Shown here: positions 28,479 to 39,000 of the stretch, one piece after another | Position numbering within the stretch: the first letter of the stretch is position 1 | Layout: each line of letters begins with the position of its first letter | Assembly: GCA_949358305.1 (NCBI GenBank) | Contig: CASHSZ010000036.1 | Coordinates: 54,001-118,000 of the forward strand | Origin: Strigamia acuminata | Lineage: Eukaryota; Arthropoda; Chilopoda; Geophilomorpha; Linotaeniidae | DNA length: 64,000 nucleotides | Direction: 5' to 3' | Translations under genes and position numbers: made by a program | Notes under the pieces: model-generated | Seen by the model: the letters and a program-made list of their open reading frames with translations, nothing else | Database searches by the model: none | Told to the model about the DNA's origin: nothing

Positions 28479-29159
28479 AAGAGGTCATTCGGACGTTCAG
28501 CAAGTGATTCAAGTGGTTTGGTGCGTGCCAGTTGGTTTGTTTGTACGGCTGGTTCCGTGAGCGACCGGCATCAAGTGCGCACGCCAGAGAGTCACGTGAG
28601 AGCGGACATTGACGTCCTGAGTCTGCCAAGTCAAACACAACGCAATGTGCAAGTTGAACCGCTACAGCCTGAAAGAAGAAGAACAGTTTTAGTTTATAAA
28701 GTGTATTTTGGTGGGCTGTTTTTTGGGTTTTTTGATGTGTCCCTTCTGGGGGGAGGGGAAGTGTGCATTTTCGTGTTTAAGTTAAAGTTTAAGTTTTTCT
28801 CCACTATAACTGCTTAGGCAGGGGAGAATTTAGATAGCCTAGTAGTTAAAAGAGTCTGCTTGACAGCTTAGAGTTTTTGGGTGTTGCATCACTCAAATCC
28901 TTAGGAGTTTAGAGAGTTTAGCAGTTAACAGGAATTAGTCTACTATAGGAATTAGAGACTGGGTGTTGCGCCACTCAGATCTTTAGTAGCATAGAGCTTA
29001 CAGTGAGTCTGTCTGTATATCATTCAGATCACTAGCGGTTTAGTTGAGCAGTTAGTGTATTTGGTCATTGTTTGTCCAAATATCGCCTGTGTTTAGAGTT
29101 GTGTGTCTTTGGTTTTTGACTGACTGATTGTCTTCACTTTCTGCCATTCCAGGTTTGAC

Positions 29160-32100
29160 ATGGCTACAGGAGGTGGATCAAGGTCAGGTTCAGGGAGAAC
29201 AACGCCAACAACGGTTGAGCAACAACCGCCGGAAGAAATGGACGTGTTGTCTGGGAGGTTCACGACTTTGGGGATCTCTTTGGACGCGCTTTTGAGAAGG
29301 TCCTTGACACTAAAAGATACCGGCGAGCTGGAAGCTGTAGAAATGGCTGCAGATGAACAGATGATGAGAATGATAAACGACCTGAACACGATGCAGCCCA
29401 ACCTGACAAGAGATCAGTACTTGGCAAATCTAAGGGAAATCGAAGAGTTAGAGACACCGATTTCAGTTCTTAAGCACAGAACCCGAATGTCAAAGAAGTT
29501 CGTGACGCATTGGTCAGCAAATCCAGCAAATGCTTCAGCGTTGACGACCAGTACGTCTCAGAGTTCGATTTTGAACCAGACCTTGTCGCAATCGACAAGA
29601 AGGCATAATAATGCAAAGCTTCCTAAGTTGGAAATGCGGAAATTCAATGGAGATGTGACGACATTTCGTCCCTTCCTAAGCAGCTTTGATTCTGCTGTTC
29701 ACAGCAACCCTGATTTATCAGAAATTGAGAAGTTGCAATACTTGCAGTCGCTGTGCACGGGAGAAGCTGCCATGCTGATCTCTGCATTCCCTTTAGTGGA
29801 CGGTAATTACAATTTGGCAAGAGAAGAGTTGGAACGTTCCTACGGGGACGATGAAGCCCAGAGAGTGGCATTGGTCAAGTCCATAAGGGATATGAGACAG
29901 GTTACGGAATTGCATCCGGTCAAAGCTGTCCGTACACAGTTGACCAAGGTGTCCACTGCTATCCGCTTGCTGGAGCAGTTGAGCGTTCCAGTACAGACTG
30001 CTGGTCTGCTTCTGGCACCCGACGTGCTGAGGAAATTTCCACCTGCCATGGTGATGAGGTTTTACCAGCAGCAAGGGGCTAAGACCTCAAATTTAGTGAC
30101 AATCTTGAATTTTTTTGCGGCTGAAGTTCAGCTCTTGGAGCAGATGGAAGATGTCATGGGGGCAGGAGGTCTTGCAACTAAAAAAGACAAGTCTGGAAGT
30201 TCCGACAAGGATAAGGATCAACGCAAGGGCACGATGTCCACCTGCGCCACGTCCAAAAAAGCCAAAGAGTCTTTTAGCCCAAAGCTGATCGTGGGAAGCG
30301 CAATTTGCATTTTTTGCAAAGAAGGTCATGCTAACACTTTCTGTAGGAAGGAAATGAGCGTGGCAGAGAAGACCACGATCATTCAACAGAACCGACTTTG
30401 CTTCAATTGCCTGCAAGAAGGACACAGGGCAATGCGGTGCCAGGTTAAAACCAGCTGCAGGACTTGCGGCGGACGACATCATTCGTCCATCTGCAGGAAA
30501 TTGAACACAGGAAGTGGAGGTGGGATAGAGAAGCCCAAGGACGTGAGCGCGAACGTTTCCTTGGCGATCTCCTCAACACTTCAGTTGATGATATTCACAG
30601 CGGAGTTAAAAACAAAGTCTGGAGGTTCGCACACGATACGTGGCATGTTAGATCCGGGCAGCCATCGGTCCTACATTTTAAAGAGTGTAGCCGACCGGAT
30701 ACGGTTGAAGAGTTGCGGGTCAATCGAAGCCACAGCCCAACGCCTCAATGAAGAGGATAATGCTGGATCGACGTCTTACGACGTTTACAAGCTACTCCTT
30801 CAGTCTAGACACGGAGCCAGAGAGCTCAAGGTGACAGCTTTAAGTGCAAGAAGCCTACCGCATGTGTATGGGATAGCCAGCCCTGATACCATTCAGAAAG
30901 TTAAAGATTTGGGGTTCGAATTGGCTGAGGACTTACCTTCGACTGCAGGCAATGTTGATATCTTGCTTGGAGTTGATGTTTGGTGGGAAATCTGCCTTGA
31001 CGGACGAAAGCGATTGGATAACCGCTTGGGTTTGGTCAATACCATTTTTGGGTGGGTGTTGTCAGGAGCCGCTGGGTCGACAGATGTCTTCTCCGAGAGC
31101 TCGCGTGACGTTTCTTGCTGCAACACCTGTGAGATTAAGACTGACCGTGACTTGGAAAAGCTTTGGAGTTTGGAGGCTGTTGGAATTACCGCTGGCGAAC
31201 GCGATTCAGATTTTGTTCGAGATCGCTTTGAGAAGTCGCACAAGCGAATGGATGATGGTCGCTACCAAGTTTGCTTGCCCTTTAACGATAAGATCGGGGC
31301 TTTGGAGTCAAACTGGGAGTTGGCTCTGAATCAACTATCACATACGCTTAGGCGAATTGATAGTAACAGCGACCACAAGGAACGTTATAACAAAGCCATG
31401 TGGGACTACGTCAAGGAAGAGCACGCGGAAGTAGTACCTCTTGCAGAGAGATACAAGAAAACTGGAGTTTATGTTATTCCGCACCATCCAGTGATCAAGG
31501 AGGACCGGGAAACGACCAAGTTCCGTGTCGTTTTCAACGCGTCGTCGGCGAAGAAGGGGCTACCTTCGCTGAACGACTGTCTGTATCCTGGCCCTTCTTT
31601 AAATCCGGATATTGTCCCAGTTATGATCCGTTTTCGCCTTTTTTGTGTAGTGGCGATAGCAGACATCAAGCAGGCTTTCCTGCAAGTGCTGATTAATCCT
31701 GACCACTGCGATTTTTTGCGGTTCCTTTGGGTCTCAGAAGAATATTTCCAAGAAGGATATTCTTGGCAGAATTTGTGGGATCACCTGGTCGTTTTAAGAA
31801 TGATAGTCGTCCCTTTCGGGGTGAATTCTTCGCCATTCTTGTTGTGCGCTGTCATCCGCGCGCAAGGGCGATTGTATTTGGTGCTTTTCCCCAAAGAGGC
31901 AGACGCCCTCGATAAGGGCATCTACATGGACGACTTGACGTCCGGGGCCGATGGAACCCAAGAGACAGTTACGCACTGTGTCAATCTACGCAGGATCCTT
32001 GACGAGGGAAAGATGCCTCTCGTCAAGTGGGCATCATCAAAGGCAGATGTCTTTGACGCACTCAAAGACAAGGATTTCCACATGCGTGCAGACAAGTTTG

Positions 32101-34436
32101 AAGATCTAGGAGTTGTCAAGATGCTGGGCATCCTTTGGAGCGTCCAAGATGATACGCTAATGTTCAGGATCCCAACCGGTGTTGAGATTCCCCAGTCAAG
32201 GAGGGGCATTCTGTCATTATTGGCATCAGTCTTCGACCCCTTGGGGTTGATAGCTCCAGTCATTTTGCGGATGAAGCTACTTTTACAGAGTATGTGGGGT
32301 CGCGACATCAAATGGGATGACATAATCTCAGAAGAAAACCGAGAGATAGTGGTCAAATGGTACGCCGATCTTCAGCGCCTCACCGAAGCCCGGGTGAAGC
32401 GTTGGATGGGGACGTACTCGGGCCAAGAAATGGACATTGACGTCTTTTGCGACGCAAGTCCACAGGCGTACGGGTGCGCAATCTACGTTCGAGCTGCGTC
32501 AGGCGCGACCCAACTGCTCTTGAGCAAAAGCCGAATTGCCCCCACCACCAAATTGACTTTGCCACGCCTAGAATTGACCGCAACTGTTGTTGGAGTCCGG
32601 ATGGTGGAGTACATCCTAGAGGATTTCCTACCAGGTTATCCAGTTGGGAAGATAAGGTATTACTCGGACTCAATGGTTGCGCTCGGGTGGTTGAAGTCTG
32701 ATAAGAACAGGTGGAAGCCATATGTCTCCAACAGAGTGGCAGAAGTTCTTGAAAAGTCAAGTCCGAGTCAGTGGGCATACGTCCCGACGGACAGGAATCC
32801 AGCGGACGTATTGACACGCCCATGCGAGGCAAAGAACCTTTTGGCCAACCGTCTCTGGTGGGACGGGCCCGGTCAGTTGGAAGACCTCGCAGACGAACCT
32901 GAGGACGTTGACCTCCCAATGGAAGAGGCAAAAAAGGAAAAGGTAGCTTTGGTTGCGTCAGATGGAGAAGCGCATATGTGCGAGGTTTTCAAGCGATTTA
33001 GTAGTTTTAATCGCCTCGTGCGAGTTTTCGCGCTCATGCGGCGCTGGCTTCCTTTTTTCGCCCGCGGGAGGGACCTCGAGGTTCTCGAGATAGAAGTTGC
33101 CGAAGAAAGAGTCATCCGCTTGGCCCAGGTCTTGAGTTTTCCAGACGAAAGACAAGCCGCAATGTTGAAAGAGAAAGTGGCAAAGGGCTCTATCCTGAAA
33201 AATTTCGACGTTTTTCTGGATGAGAGAGATTTACTAAGACTAAGGAGCCGTCTAGGGAAGTCAGCGCTTCCCTTCGACGAGGCATTTCCCATCATTTTAC
33301 ACCCGGATAGTTGGGTAACAAGACTAATCATCAAGAAGGTCCACTTACAGCTCCTGCATGGTGAGCTGAGTGAGACGTTTTACCGGTTGAGAGACAAGTA
33401 TTGGATTGTAAGAGGACGCCGAACGGTCAAGGCTGTGATCCGGAGTTGCTTGGTCTGCAAACGAGAGCGGTTGGAACGCAATAACCCAGCCACTGGTGAC
33501 CCTCCTATGGAGCGCGTCACGCCGGCAGCCCCGTTCCAGCATACAGGAATTGACCACCTCGGCCCTCTCACAGTCAAGCATAAGGAGAAAGGAAGAAAAG
33601 TCTATATTCTGTTGTTTACCTGCCTAGTAACACGAGCGATCCATTTGGAAGTCTCTGAGAACCTTTCGGTGGAAAAGTTCCTTCTGGCCTTCCGTCGTTT
33701 CGGCGCCAGATTTGGGTACCCGGCGAAAGTGTTCTCCGACAACTCCAAAACTTTCGAGCGAGGAAGCCAGGAGATACAGTCGTGGGGTAAATTGCTGACC
33801 AAGGATGGGATCCGGACGTTCCTTTCGGAGAAGAGAGTGGTTTGGTCGTTCATCCCACCATTGTCACCTTGGGCTGGAGGAGCCTGGGAGAGACTTGTGC
33901 GTTCGGTGAAAGATAAACTACGTAAGATGCTGCTGCGTAGGACTGTAGACTTGGAGACGCTTCAGACGCTAGCCGTCGAGATAAGCTCCGTGCTTAACTC
34001 AAGGCCCCTGTCTTACGTGCATGAGGAGGTTGACGGCGGGAGAATTCTCAGCCCTGAGAACTTTCTCACTGGAGGAATGCCCAAGTGGGTTATCAACCGT
34101 CCACTGCACGCGATACAGAAGAAAGACCTACGGAGATTGGATAGAAAAAGACGACTTTTCGTTTGGGAGTTCTGGCGGATTTGGCGCGAGAGTTACCTGA
34201 AACAGCTAAGAAATTTTCATGAAGTCAAGGGTGACTCCCGTTTCAAGAATCCGGAAGTCGACCAGATAGTATTGTTGGAAAAGGTCGGCTGCAATCCGTA
34301 CTTCTGGCCGCTGGCACGGGTCATCGAAGTCCTACCAGGCGAAGATGGTTTTGTGCGCGTCGTGAGAGTGGTTACAGCCAATGGAAAGGAATATCGACGC
34401 TCGGTCAAACACGTAAGGGCTTTGGAGCTGGACTAG
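29160..34436 (+). CDS. BEL/Pao gag-pol polyprotein (intact)
   Basis: This single frame of 1758 residues encodes the retrotransposon structural and enzymatic proteins, which copy element RNA into DNA and insert it. Visible parts in order: gag region similar to DUF1759 (about 150-330); three zinc knuckles (C383-C395, C414-C427 with the canonical CX2CX4HX4C spacing, and C433-C445); a DUF1758-like aspartic protease with D498 in LDPGS; reverse transcriptase with IADIKQAF (D835) and YMDD (922-925); RNase H with D1098, E1138, D1170 and D1216; integrase zinc finger H1395, H1400, C1430, C1433; integrase core D1465, D1527, E1577; and a DUF5641-like C terminus (about 1660-1755). The start is in strong context (GACATGG). 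The protease has P where S or T normally follows the catalytic D. There is no frameshift or internal stop and no separate env gene. Confidence 0.95.
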   Translation: MATGGGSRSGSGRTTPTTVEQQPPEEMDVLSGRFTTLGISLDALLRRSLTLKDTGELEAVEMAADEQMMRMINDLNTMQPNLTRDQYLANLREIEELETPISVLKHRTRMSKKFVTHWSANPANASALTTSTSQSSILNQTLSQSTRRHNNAKLPKLEMRKFNGDVTTFRPFLSSFDSAVHSNPDLSEIEKLQYLQSLCTGEAAMLISAFPLVDGNYNLAREELERSYGDDEAQRVALVKSIRDMRQVTELHPVKAVRTQLTKVSTAIRLLEQLSVPVQTAGLLLAPDVLRKFPPAMVMRFYQQQGAKTSNLVTILNFFAAEVQLLEQMEDVMGAGGLATKKDKSGSSDKDKDQRKGTMSTCATSKKAKESFSPKLIVGSAICIFCKEGHANTFCRKEMSVAEKTTIIQQNRLCFNCLQEGHRAMRCQVKTSCRTCGGRHHSSICRKLNTGSGGGIEKPKDVSANVSLAISSTLQLMIFTAELKTKSGGSHTIRGMLDPGSHRSYILKSVADRIRLKSCGSIEATAQRLNEEDNAGSTSYDVYKLLLQSRHGARELKVTALSARSLPHVYGIASPDTIQKVKDLGFELAEDLPSTAGNVDILLGVDVWWEICLDGRKRLDNRLGLVNTIFGWVLSGAAGSTDVFSESSRDVSCCNTCEIKTDRDLEKLWSLEAVGITAGERDSDFVRDRFEKSHKRMDDGRYQVCLPFNDKIGALESNWELALNQLSHTLRRIDSNSDHKERYNKAMWDYVKEEHAEVVPLAERYKKTGVYVIPHHPVIKEDRETTKFRVVFNASSAKKGLPSLNDCLYPGPSLNPDIVPVMIRFRLFCVVAIADIKQAFLQVLINPDHCDFLRFLWVSEEYFQEGYSWQNLWDHLVVLRMIVVPFGVNSSPFLLCAVIRAQGRLYLVLFPKEADALDKGIYMDDLTSGADGTQETVTHCVNLRRILDEGKMPLVKWASSKADVFDALKDKDFHMRADKFEDLGVVKMLGILWSVQDDTLMFRIPTGVEIPQSRRGILSLLASVFDPLGLIAPVILRMKLLLQSMWGRDIKWDDIISEENREIVVKWYADLQRLTEARVKRWMGTYSGQEMDIDVFCDASPQAYGCAIYVRAASGATQLLLSKSRIAPTTKLTLPRLELTATVVGVRMVEYILEDFLPGYPVGKIRYYSDSMVALGWLKSDKNRWKPYVSNRVAEVLEKSSPSQWAYVPTDRNPADVLTRPCEAKNLLANRLWWDGPGQLEDLADEPEDVDLPMEEAKKEKVALVASDGEAHMCEVFKRFSSFNRLVRVFALMRRWLPFFARGRDLEVLEIEVAEERVIRLAQVLSFPDERQAAMLKEKVAKGSILKNFDVFLDERDLLRLRSRLGKSALPFDEAFPIILHPDSWVTRLIIKKVHLQLLHGELSETFYRLRDKYWIVRGRRTVKAVIRSCLVCKRERLERNNPATGDPPMERVTPAAPFQHTGIDHLGPLTVKHKEKGRKVYILLFTCLVTRAIHLEVSENLSVEKFLLAFRRFGARFGYPAKVFSDNSKTFERGSQEIQSWGKLLTKDGIRTFLSEKRVVWSFIPPLSPWAGGAWERLVRSVKDKLRKMLLRRTVDLETLQTLAVEISSVLNSRPLSYVHEEVDGGRILSPENFLTGGMPKWVINRPLHAIQKKDLRRLDRKRRLFVWEFWRIWRESYLKQLRNFHEVKGDSRFKNPEVDQIVLLEKVGCNPYFWPLARVIEVLPGEDGFVRVVRVVTANGKEYRRSVKHVRALELD

Positions 34437-34488
34437 CGTGGTCGAGTCGCTTAGGCCGGCTGTCCGCTTCTTTTTCGGCTGGCAGCGA
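34437..34488 (+). other. Gene-to-LTR spacer lacking a clear polypurine tract
   Basis: These 52 bp lie between the stop codon and the 3' LTR. LTR elements normally carry a purine run here to prime plus-strand DNA. The bases adjoining the LTR are GGCTGGCAGCGA and a T-rich run precedes them, so no standard tract is visible. Confidence 0.6.
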
Positions 34489-36060
34489 TGTTGCGAGCAA
34501 GAACGCAACAAAAAGATCTGGAGATTTCACGTTGTTTATTTTCTGAAAGAGAGAAAAGGCTTTTTAATTTTGTTGTCAAGTTTGAATAGATTTGCAACTC
34601 TTATCTGACATGTCCAGTTGGTTTGCTGCCTTGTTGTCACGATCCTGGAAGTTCAAGGGGGTTGTCACTTCGCTTGCCACACCTGGAATGTTTGGAAGTT
34701 GTGTTTTTAGTCTTTTGGCATTGTTTTCTGTGTCTTTTTCACTTGTTTGTGTTATTTCTAGTATTTATAAGTTTTCTCCTGTTTCCAGTTCACTTGTGAG
34801 AGAGATAGGCGTGCATCGGCAAGATGGCCGCCATAGCATAAGTGAGCTGGGAAACAGGAGAACTTGAAATAAGCACAATTGCAGTTTTAGTGCTTGTTTC
34901 ACTGGTAATTTAATTTATACTAACTTGTATTGGTGTTTAAGGTATTCCACAGGTGTCTTGGGTCGCTGGATGGACGTTGGACATCGTTTGTGAGCGTTTG
35001 CGAGCGTCGGGCGTGAGCGCACGCCTTGCGACGCCTCTCGTGGTCGTATGGGTCCTGCAAATGAGTTGAATCGGTCGGGTTTCAATGTCCAAGCACTGGG
35101 AAAGTTGTACTGACCGTTCTAGGACGCAGATCCATCGTTGAGAAGGCCTGTGAGTCGCCCGCGACCTTGTCTGGCTCCATTCACGTCATTTTAGCAGTTG
35201 CATGGTCGCCATCTTAGATTTGGTGCTGCACTGGTGCCCTGTCATTGTTTCTTTTGGGGTTTTAATGGAACCTGGACATAGGGAATATTTACTAGTTATT
35301 GTTTGTATATTTACCAATATTAGTTGATGTTAATCTAAGCTTTTACTTTTGTTATTGCATGGTTGTTAAGGGGTTAAAACTGTGACACGTTGCGCCCTCT
35401 TTTGGTGGTGATTGGGTTTGGGCTCAGCATTGTGTTTTGAGTGTAACTAATGTTAGTTTTAGCCTTTGAATTATTTGTTAAGTTTAAGTGAAGTGCTGTT
35501 TGCACAGGTCATACTGTTATCAAGGTGTTAGGTTAAGTTTTGTCTTTATTTATGTTAAGTTTGACATCTGTTGTAGATATACGGAAACCTTGTCGGCACT
35601 ATTGTTATTATTCAAATCTGTATTGTTTGGTCACTGACATTTATTGTAATCAGGTGACCAGTTGTTAAGAGTAGGTTGCTAAAGAAGCAACAGTTGTTAT
35701 CAGTTGTTAAGTATTAAAACCAGTTGTTATTTTTCCTCCTTCTTTGGATAATTTATTCCTGGGTTTCTTTTACTTCAACATTCATGATGACTTGTGAGTA
35801 GAGAGCTTTGCCTGCTCTCCTCCTCCCTGGGAGCACGGAATTTCTACCCAGCAGCTAAAGAGGTTTTGCCAATCACTTCATCTAAATGCAGTCAGGCCTA
35901 GTTTCATGCAGTCAGGCCTAACCCTTCTTCAAGTTAGGCTTATGCTCAGAGAGAGGATTTCAACTTGTCTCTTCAACCACTATACAGTCTCGGGCGGTTT
36001 CCAGAGTTTGGTGACCAATTCGCCAGTTTTTTCCTGTGAGATCCAAGGTTGTTTGCTACA
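34489..36060 (+). repeat. 3' LTR of the BEL/Pao element
   Basis: This is the second copy of the 1572-bp LTR, displaced by 7645 bp and followed directly by the CATC target duplication and the satellite. The region just before it (34437-34488) is not a polypurine tract; it reads ...CTTTTTCGGCTGGCAGCGA. Confidence 0.95.
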
Positions 36061-36064
36061 CATC
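36061..36064. other. Target-site duplication, right copy (CATC)
   Basis: This is the partner of 26840-26843. Removing the element and one CATC restores a normal 140-bp A monomer. Confidence 0.9.
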
Positions 36065-39000
36065 ACAGTTGACTTAGCACAAACACCACAAGTCCAATGT
36101 CTCTGAATGTTCAGAAATAGTGTTTAAACCTTAGTAGAAGCCTTCAATATAAGTTTTAGCAACACCCAAGCATTAAATTTTGAAAAAAAAATTTTGAGCT
36201 CATTTTACATCGCAGTTGACTTAGCACAAACACCACAAGACCAATGTCTCTGAATGTTCAGAAATAGTGTTTAAACCTTAGTAGAAGCCTTCAATATAAG
36301 TTTTAGCAACACCTAAGCAATAAATTTTGAAAAAAAAATTTTGAGCTCATTTTACATCGCAGTTGACTTAGCACAAACACCACAAGTCCAATGTCTCTGA
36401 ATGTTCAGAAATAGTGTTTAAACCTTAGTAGAAGGCTCCAATGTAAGTTTTAGAAACATCCAACCAATGATTTGGGAGAATAGACTTTTGATCTCATCAC
36501 AGTTGACTTAGCACAAACATCACAAGACCAATGTCTCTGAATGTTCAGAAATAGTGTTTAAACCTTAGTAGAAGGCTCCAATGTAAGTTTTAGAAACATC
36601 CAACCAATGATTTGGGAGAATAGACTTTTGATCTCATCACAGTTGACTTAGCACAAACATCACAAGACCAATGTCTCTGAATGTTCAGAAATAGTGTTTA
36701 AACCTTAGTAGAAGGCTCCAATGTAAGTTTTAGAAACATCCAACCAATGATTTGGGAGAATAGACTTTTGATCTCATCACAGTTGACTTAGCACAAACAC
36801 CACAAGACCAATGTCTCTGAATGTTCAGAAATAGTGTTTAAACCTTAGTAGAAGGCTCCAATGTAAGTTTTAGAAACATCCAACCAATGATTTGGGAGAA
36901 TAGACTTTTGATCTCATCACAGTTGACTTAGCACAAACACCACAAGATTAATGTCTCTGAATGTTCAGAAATAGTGTTTAAACCTTAGTAGAAGGCTCCA
37001 ATGTAAGTTTTAGAAACATTCAACCGATGATTTGGGAGAATAGACTTTTGATCTCATCACAGTTGACTTAGCACAAACACCACAAGACCAATGTCTCTGA
37101 ATGTTCAGAAATAGTGTTTAAACCTTAGTAGAAGCCTTCAATATAAGTTTTAGCAACACCTAAGCAATAAATTTTGAAAAAAAAATTTTGAGCTCATTTT
37201 ACATCGCAGTTGACTTAGCACAAACACCACAAGTCCAATGTCTCTGAATGTTCAGAAATAGTGTTTAAACCTTAGTAGAAGGCTCCAATGTAAGTTTTAG
37301 AAACATCCAACCAATGATTTGGGAGAATAGACTTTTGATCTCATCACAGTTGACTTAGCACAAACACCACAAGACCAATGTCTCTGAATGTTCAGAAATA
37401 GTGTTTAAACCTTAGTAGAAGGCTCCAATGTAAGTTTTAGAAACATTTAACCGATGATTTGGGAGAATAGACTTTTGATCTCATCACAGTTGACTTAGCA
37501 CAAACACCACAAGACCAATGTCTCTGAATGTTCAGAAATAGTGTTTAAACCTTAGTAGAAGGCTCCAATGTAAGTTTTAGAAACATCCAACCAATGATTT
37601 GGGAGAATAGACTTTTGATCTCATCACAGTTGACTTAGCACAAACACCACAAGACCAATGTCTCTGAATGTTCAGAAATAGTGTTTAAACCTTAGTAGAA
37701 GGCTCCAATGTAAGTTTTAGAAACATCCAACCGATGATTTGGGAGAATAGACTTTTGATCTCATCACAGTTGACTTAGCACAAACACCACAAGACCAATG
37801 TCTCTGAATGTTCAGAAATAGTGTTTAAACCTTAGTAGAAGGCTCCAATGTAAGTTTTAGAAACATTCAACCGATGATTTGGGAGAATAGACTTTTGATC
37901 TCATCACAGTTGACTTAGCACAAACACCACAAGACCAATGTCTCTGAATGTTCAGAAATAGTGTTTAAACCTTAGTAGAAGGCTCCAATGTAAGTTTTAG
38001 AAACATCCAACCGATGATTTGGGAGAATAGACTTTTGATCTCATCACAGTTGACTTAGCACAAACACCACAAGACCAATGTCTCTGAATGTTCAGAAATA
38101 GTGTTTAAACCTTAGTAGAAGGCTCCAATGTAAGTTTTAGAAACATTTAACCGATGATTTGGGAGAATAGACTTTTGATCTCATCACAGTTGACTTAGCA
38201 CAAACACCACAAGACCAATGTCTCTGAATGTTCAGAAATAGTGTTTAAACCTTAGTAGAAGGCTCCAATGTAAGTTTTAGAAACATTCAACCGATGATTT
38301 GGGAGAATAGACTTTTGATCTCATCACAGTTGACTTAGCACAAACACCACAAGACCAATGTCTCTGAATGTTCAGAAATAGTGTTTAAACCTTAGTAGAA
38401 GGCTCCAATGTAAGTTTTAGAAACATCCAACCGATGATTTGGGAGAATAGACTTTTGATCTCATCACAGTTGACTTAGCACAAACACCACAAGTCCAATG
38501 TCTCTGAATGTTCAGAAATAGTGTTTAAACCTTAGTAGAAGCCTTCAATATAAGTTTTAGCAACACCCAAGCATTAAATTTTGAAAAAAAAATTTTGAGC
38601 TCATTTTACATCGCAGTTGACTTAGCACAAACACCACAAGACCAATGTCTCTGAATGTTCAGAAATAGTGTTTAAACCTTAGTAGAAGCCTTCAATATAA
38701 GTTTTAGCAACACCTAAGCAATAAATTTTGAAAAAAAAATTTTGAGCTCATTTTACATCGCAGTTGACTTAGCACAAACACCACAAGTCCAATGTCTCTG
38801 AATGTTCAGAAATAGTGTTTAAACCTTAGTAGAAGGCTCCAATGTAAGTTTTAGAAACATCCAACCGATGATTTGGGAGAATAGACTTTTGATATCATCA
38901 CAGTTGACTTAGCACAAACACCACAAGACCAATGTCTCTGAATGTTCAGAAATAGTGTTTAAACCTTAGTAGAAGGCTCCAATGTAAGTTTTAGAAACAT

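Larger units (their letters stand above)
28416..29159 (+). other. Untranslated leader of the BEL/Pao element
   Basis: These 744 bp lie between the 5' LTR and the polyprotein start and contain the PBS and hairpin. Three degenerate copies of GGGTGTTGCATCACTCAGAT-like sequence lie at 28879-28904, 28961-28986 and about 29010-29034. The last bases before the gene (TTCACTTTCTGCCATTCCAG at 29133-29152) resemble a 3' splice site. Short frames here have no recognisable product. Confidence 0.7.
26844..36060 (+). mobile_element. Complete BEL/Pao LTR retrotransposon
   Basis: The element is 9217 bp with two 1572-bp LTRs (TGTTGCG...GCTACA), a primer-binding-site candidate, a 744-bp leader and one gag-pol frame. 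It sits in the satellite at GATCTCATC|CATCACAG, where CATC is duplicated on both sides. The LTRs showed no difference in a side-by-side reading and the reading frame is intact, so the insertion is recent and the element may still be able to move. There is no envelope-like frame: only 52 bp separate the stop codon from the 3' LTR. BEL/Pao assignment rests on the order gag (DUF1759-like), CCHC knuckles, DUF1758-like protease, RT with YMDD, RNase H, H2C2 integrase and DUF5641-like C terminus. Confidence 0.96.

Noticed and set aside
28452-28817. 121-codon frame in the element leader
   Set aside because: It begins inside the hairpin at a GTG-like start without ATG support and shows no recognisable domain; likely chance.
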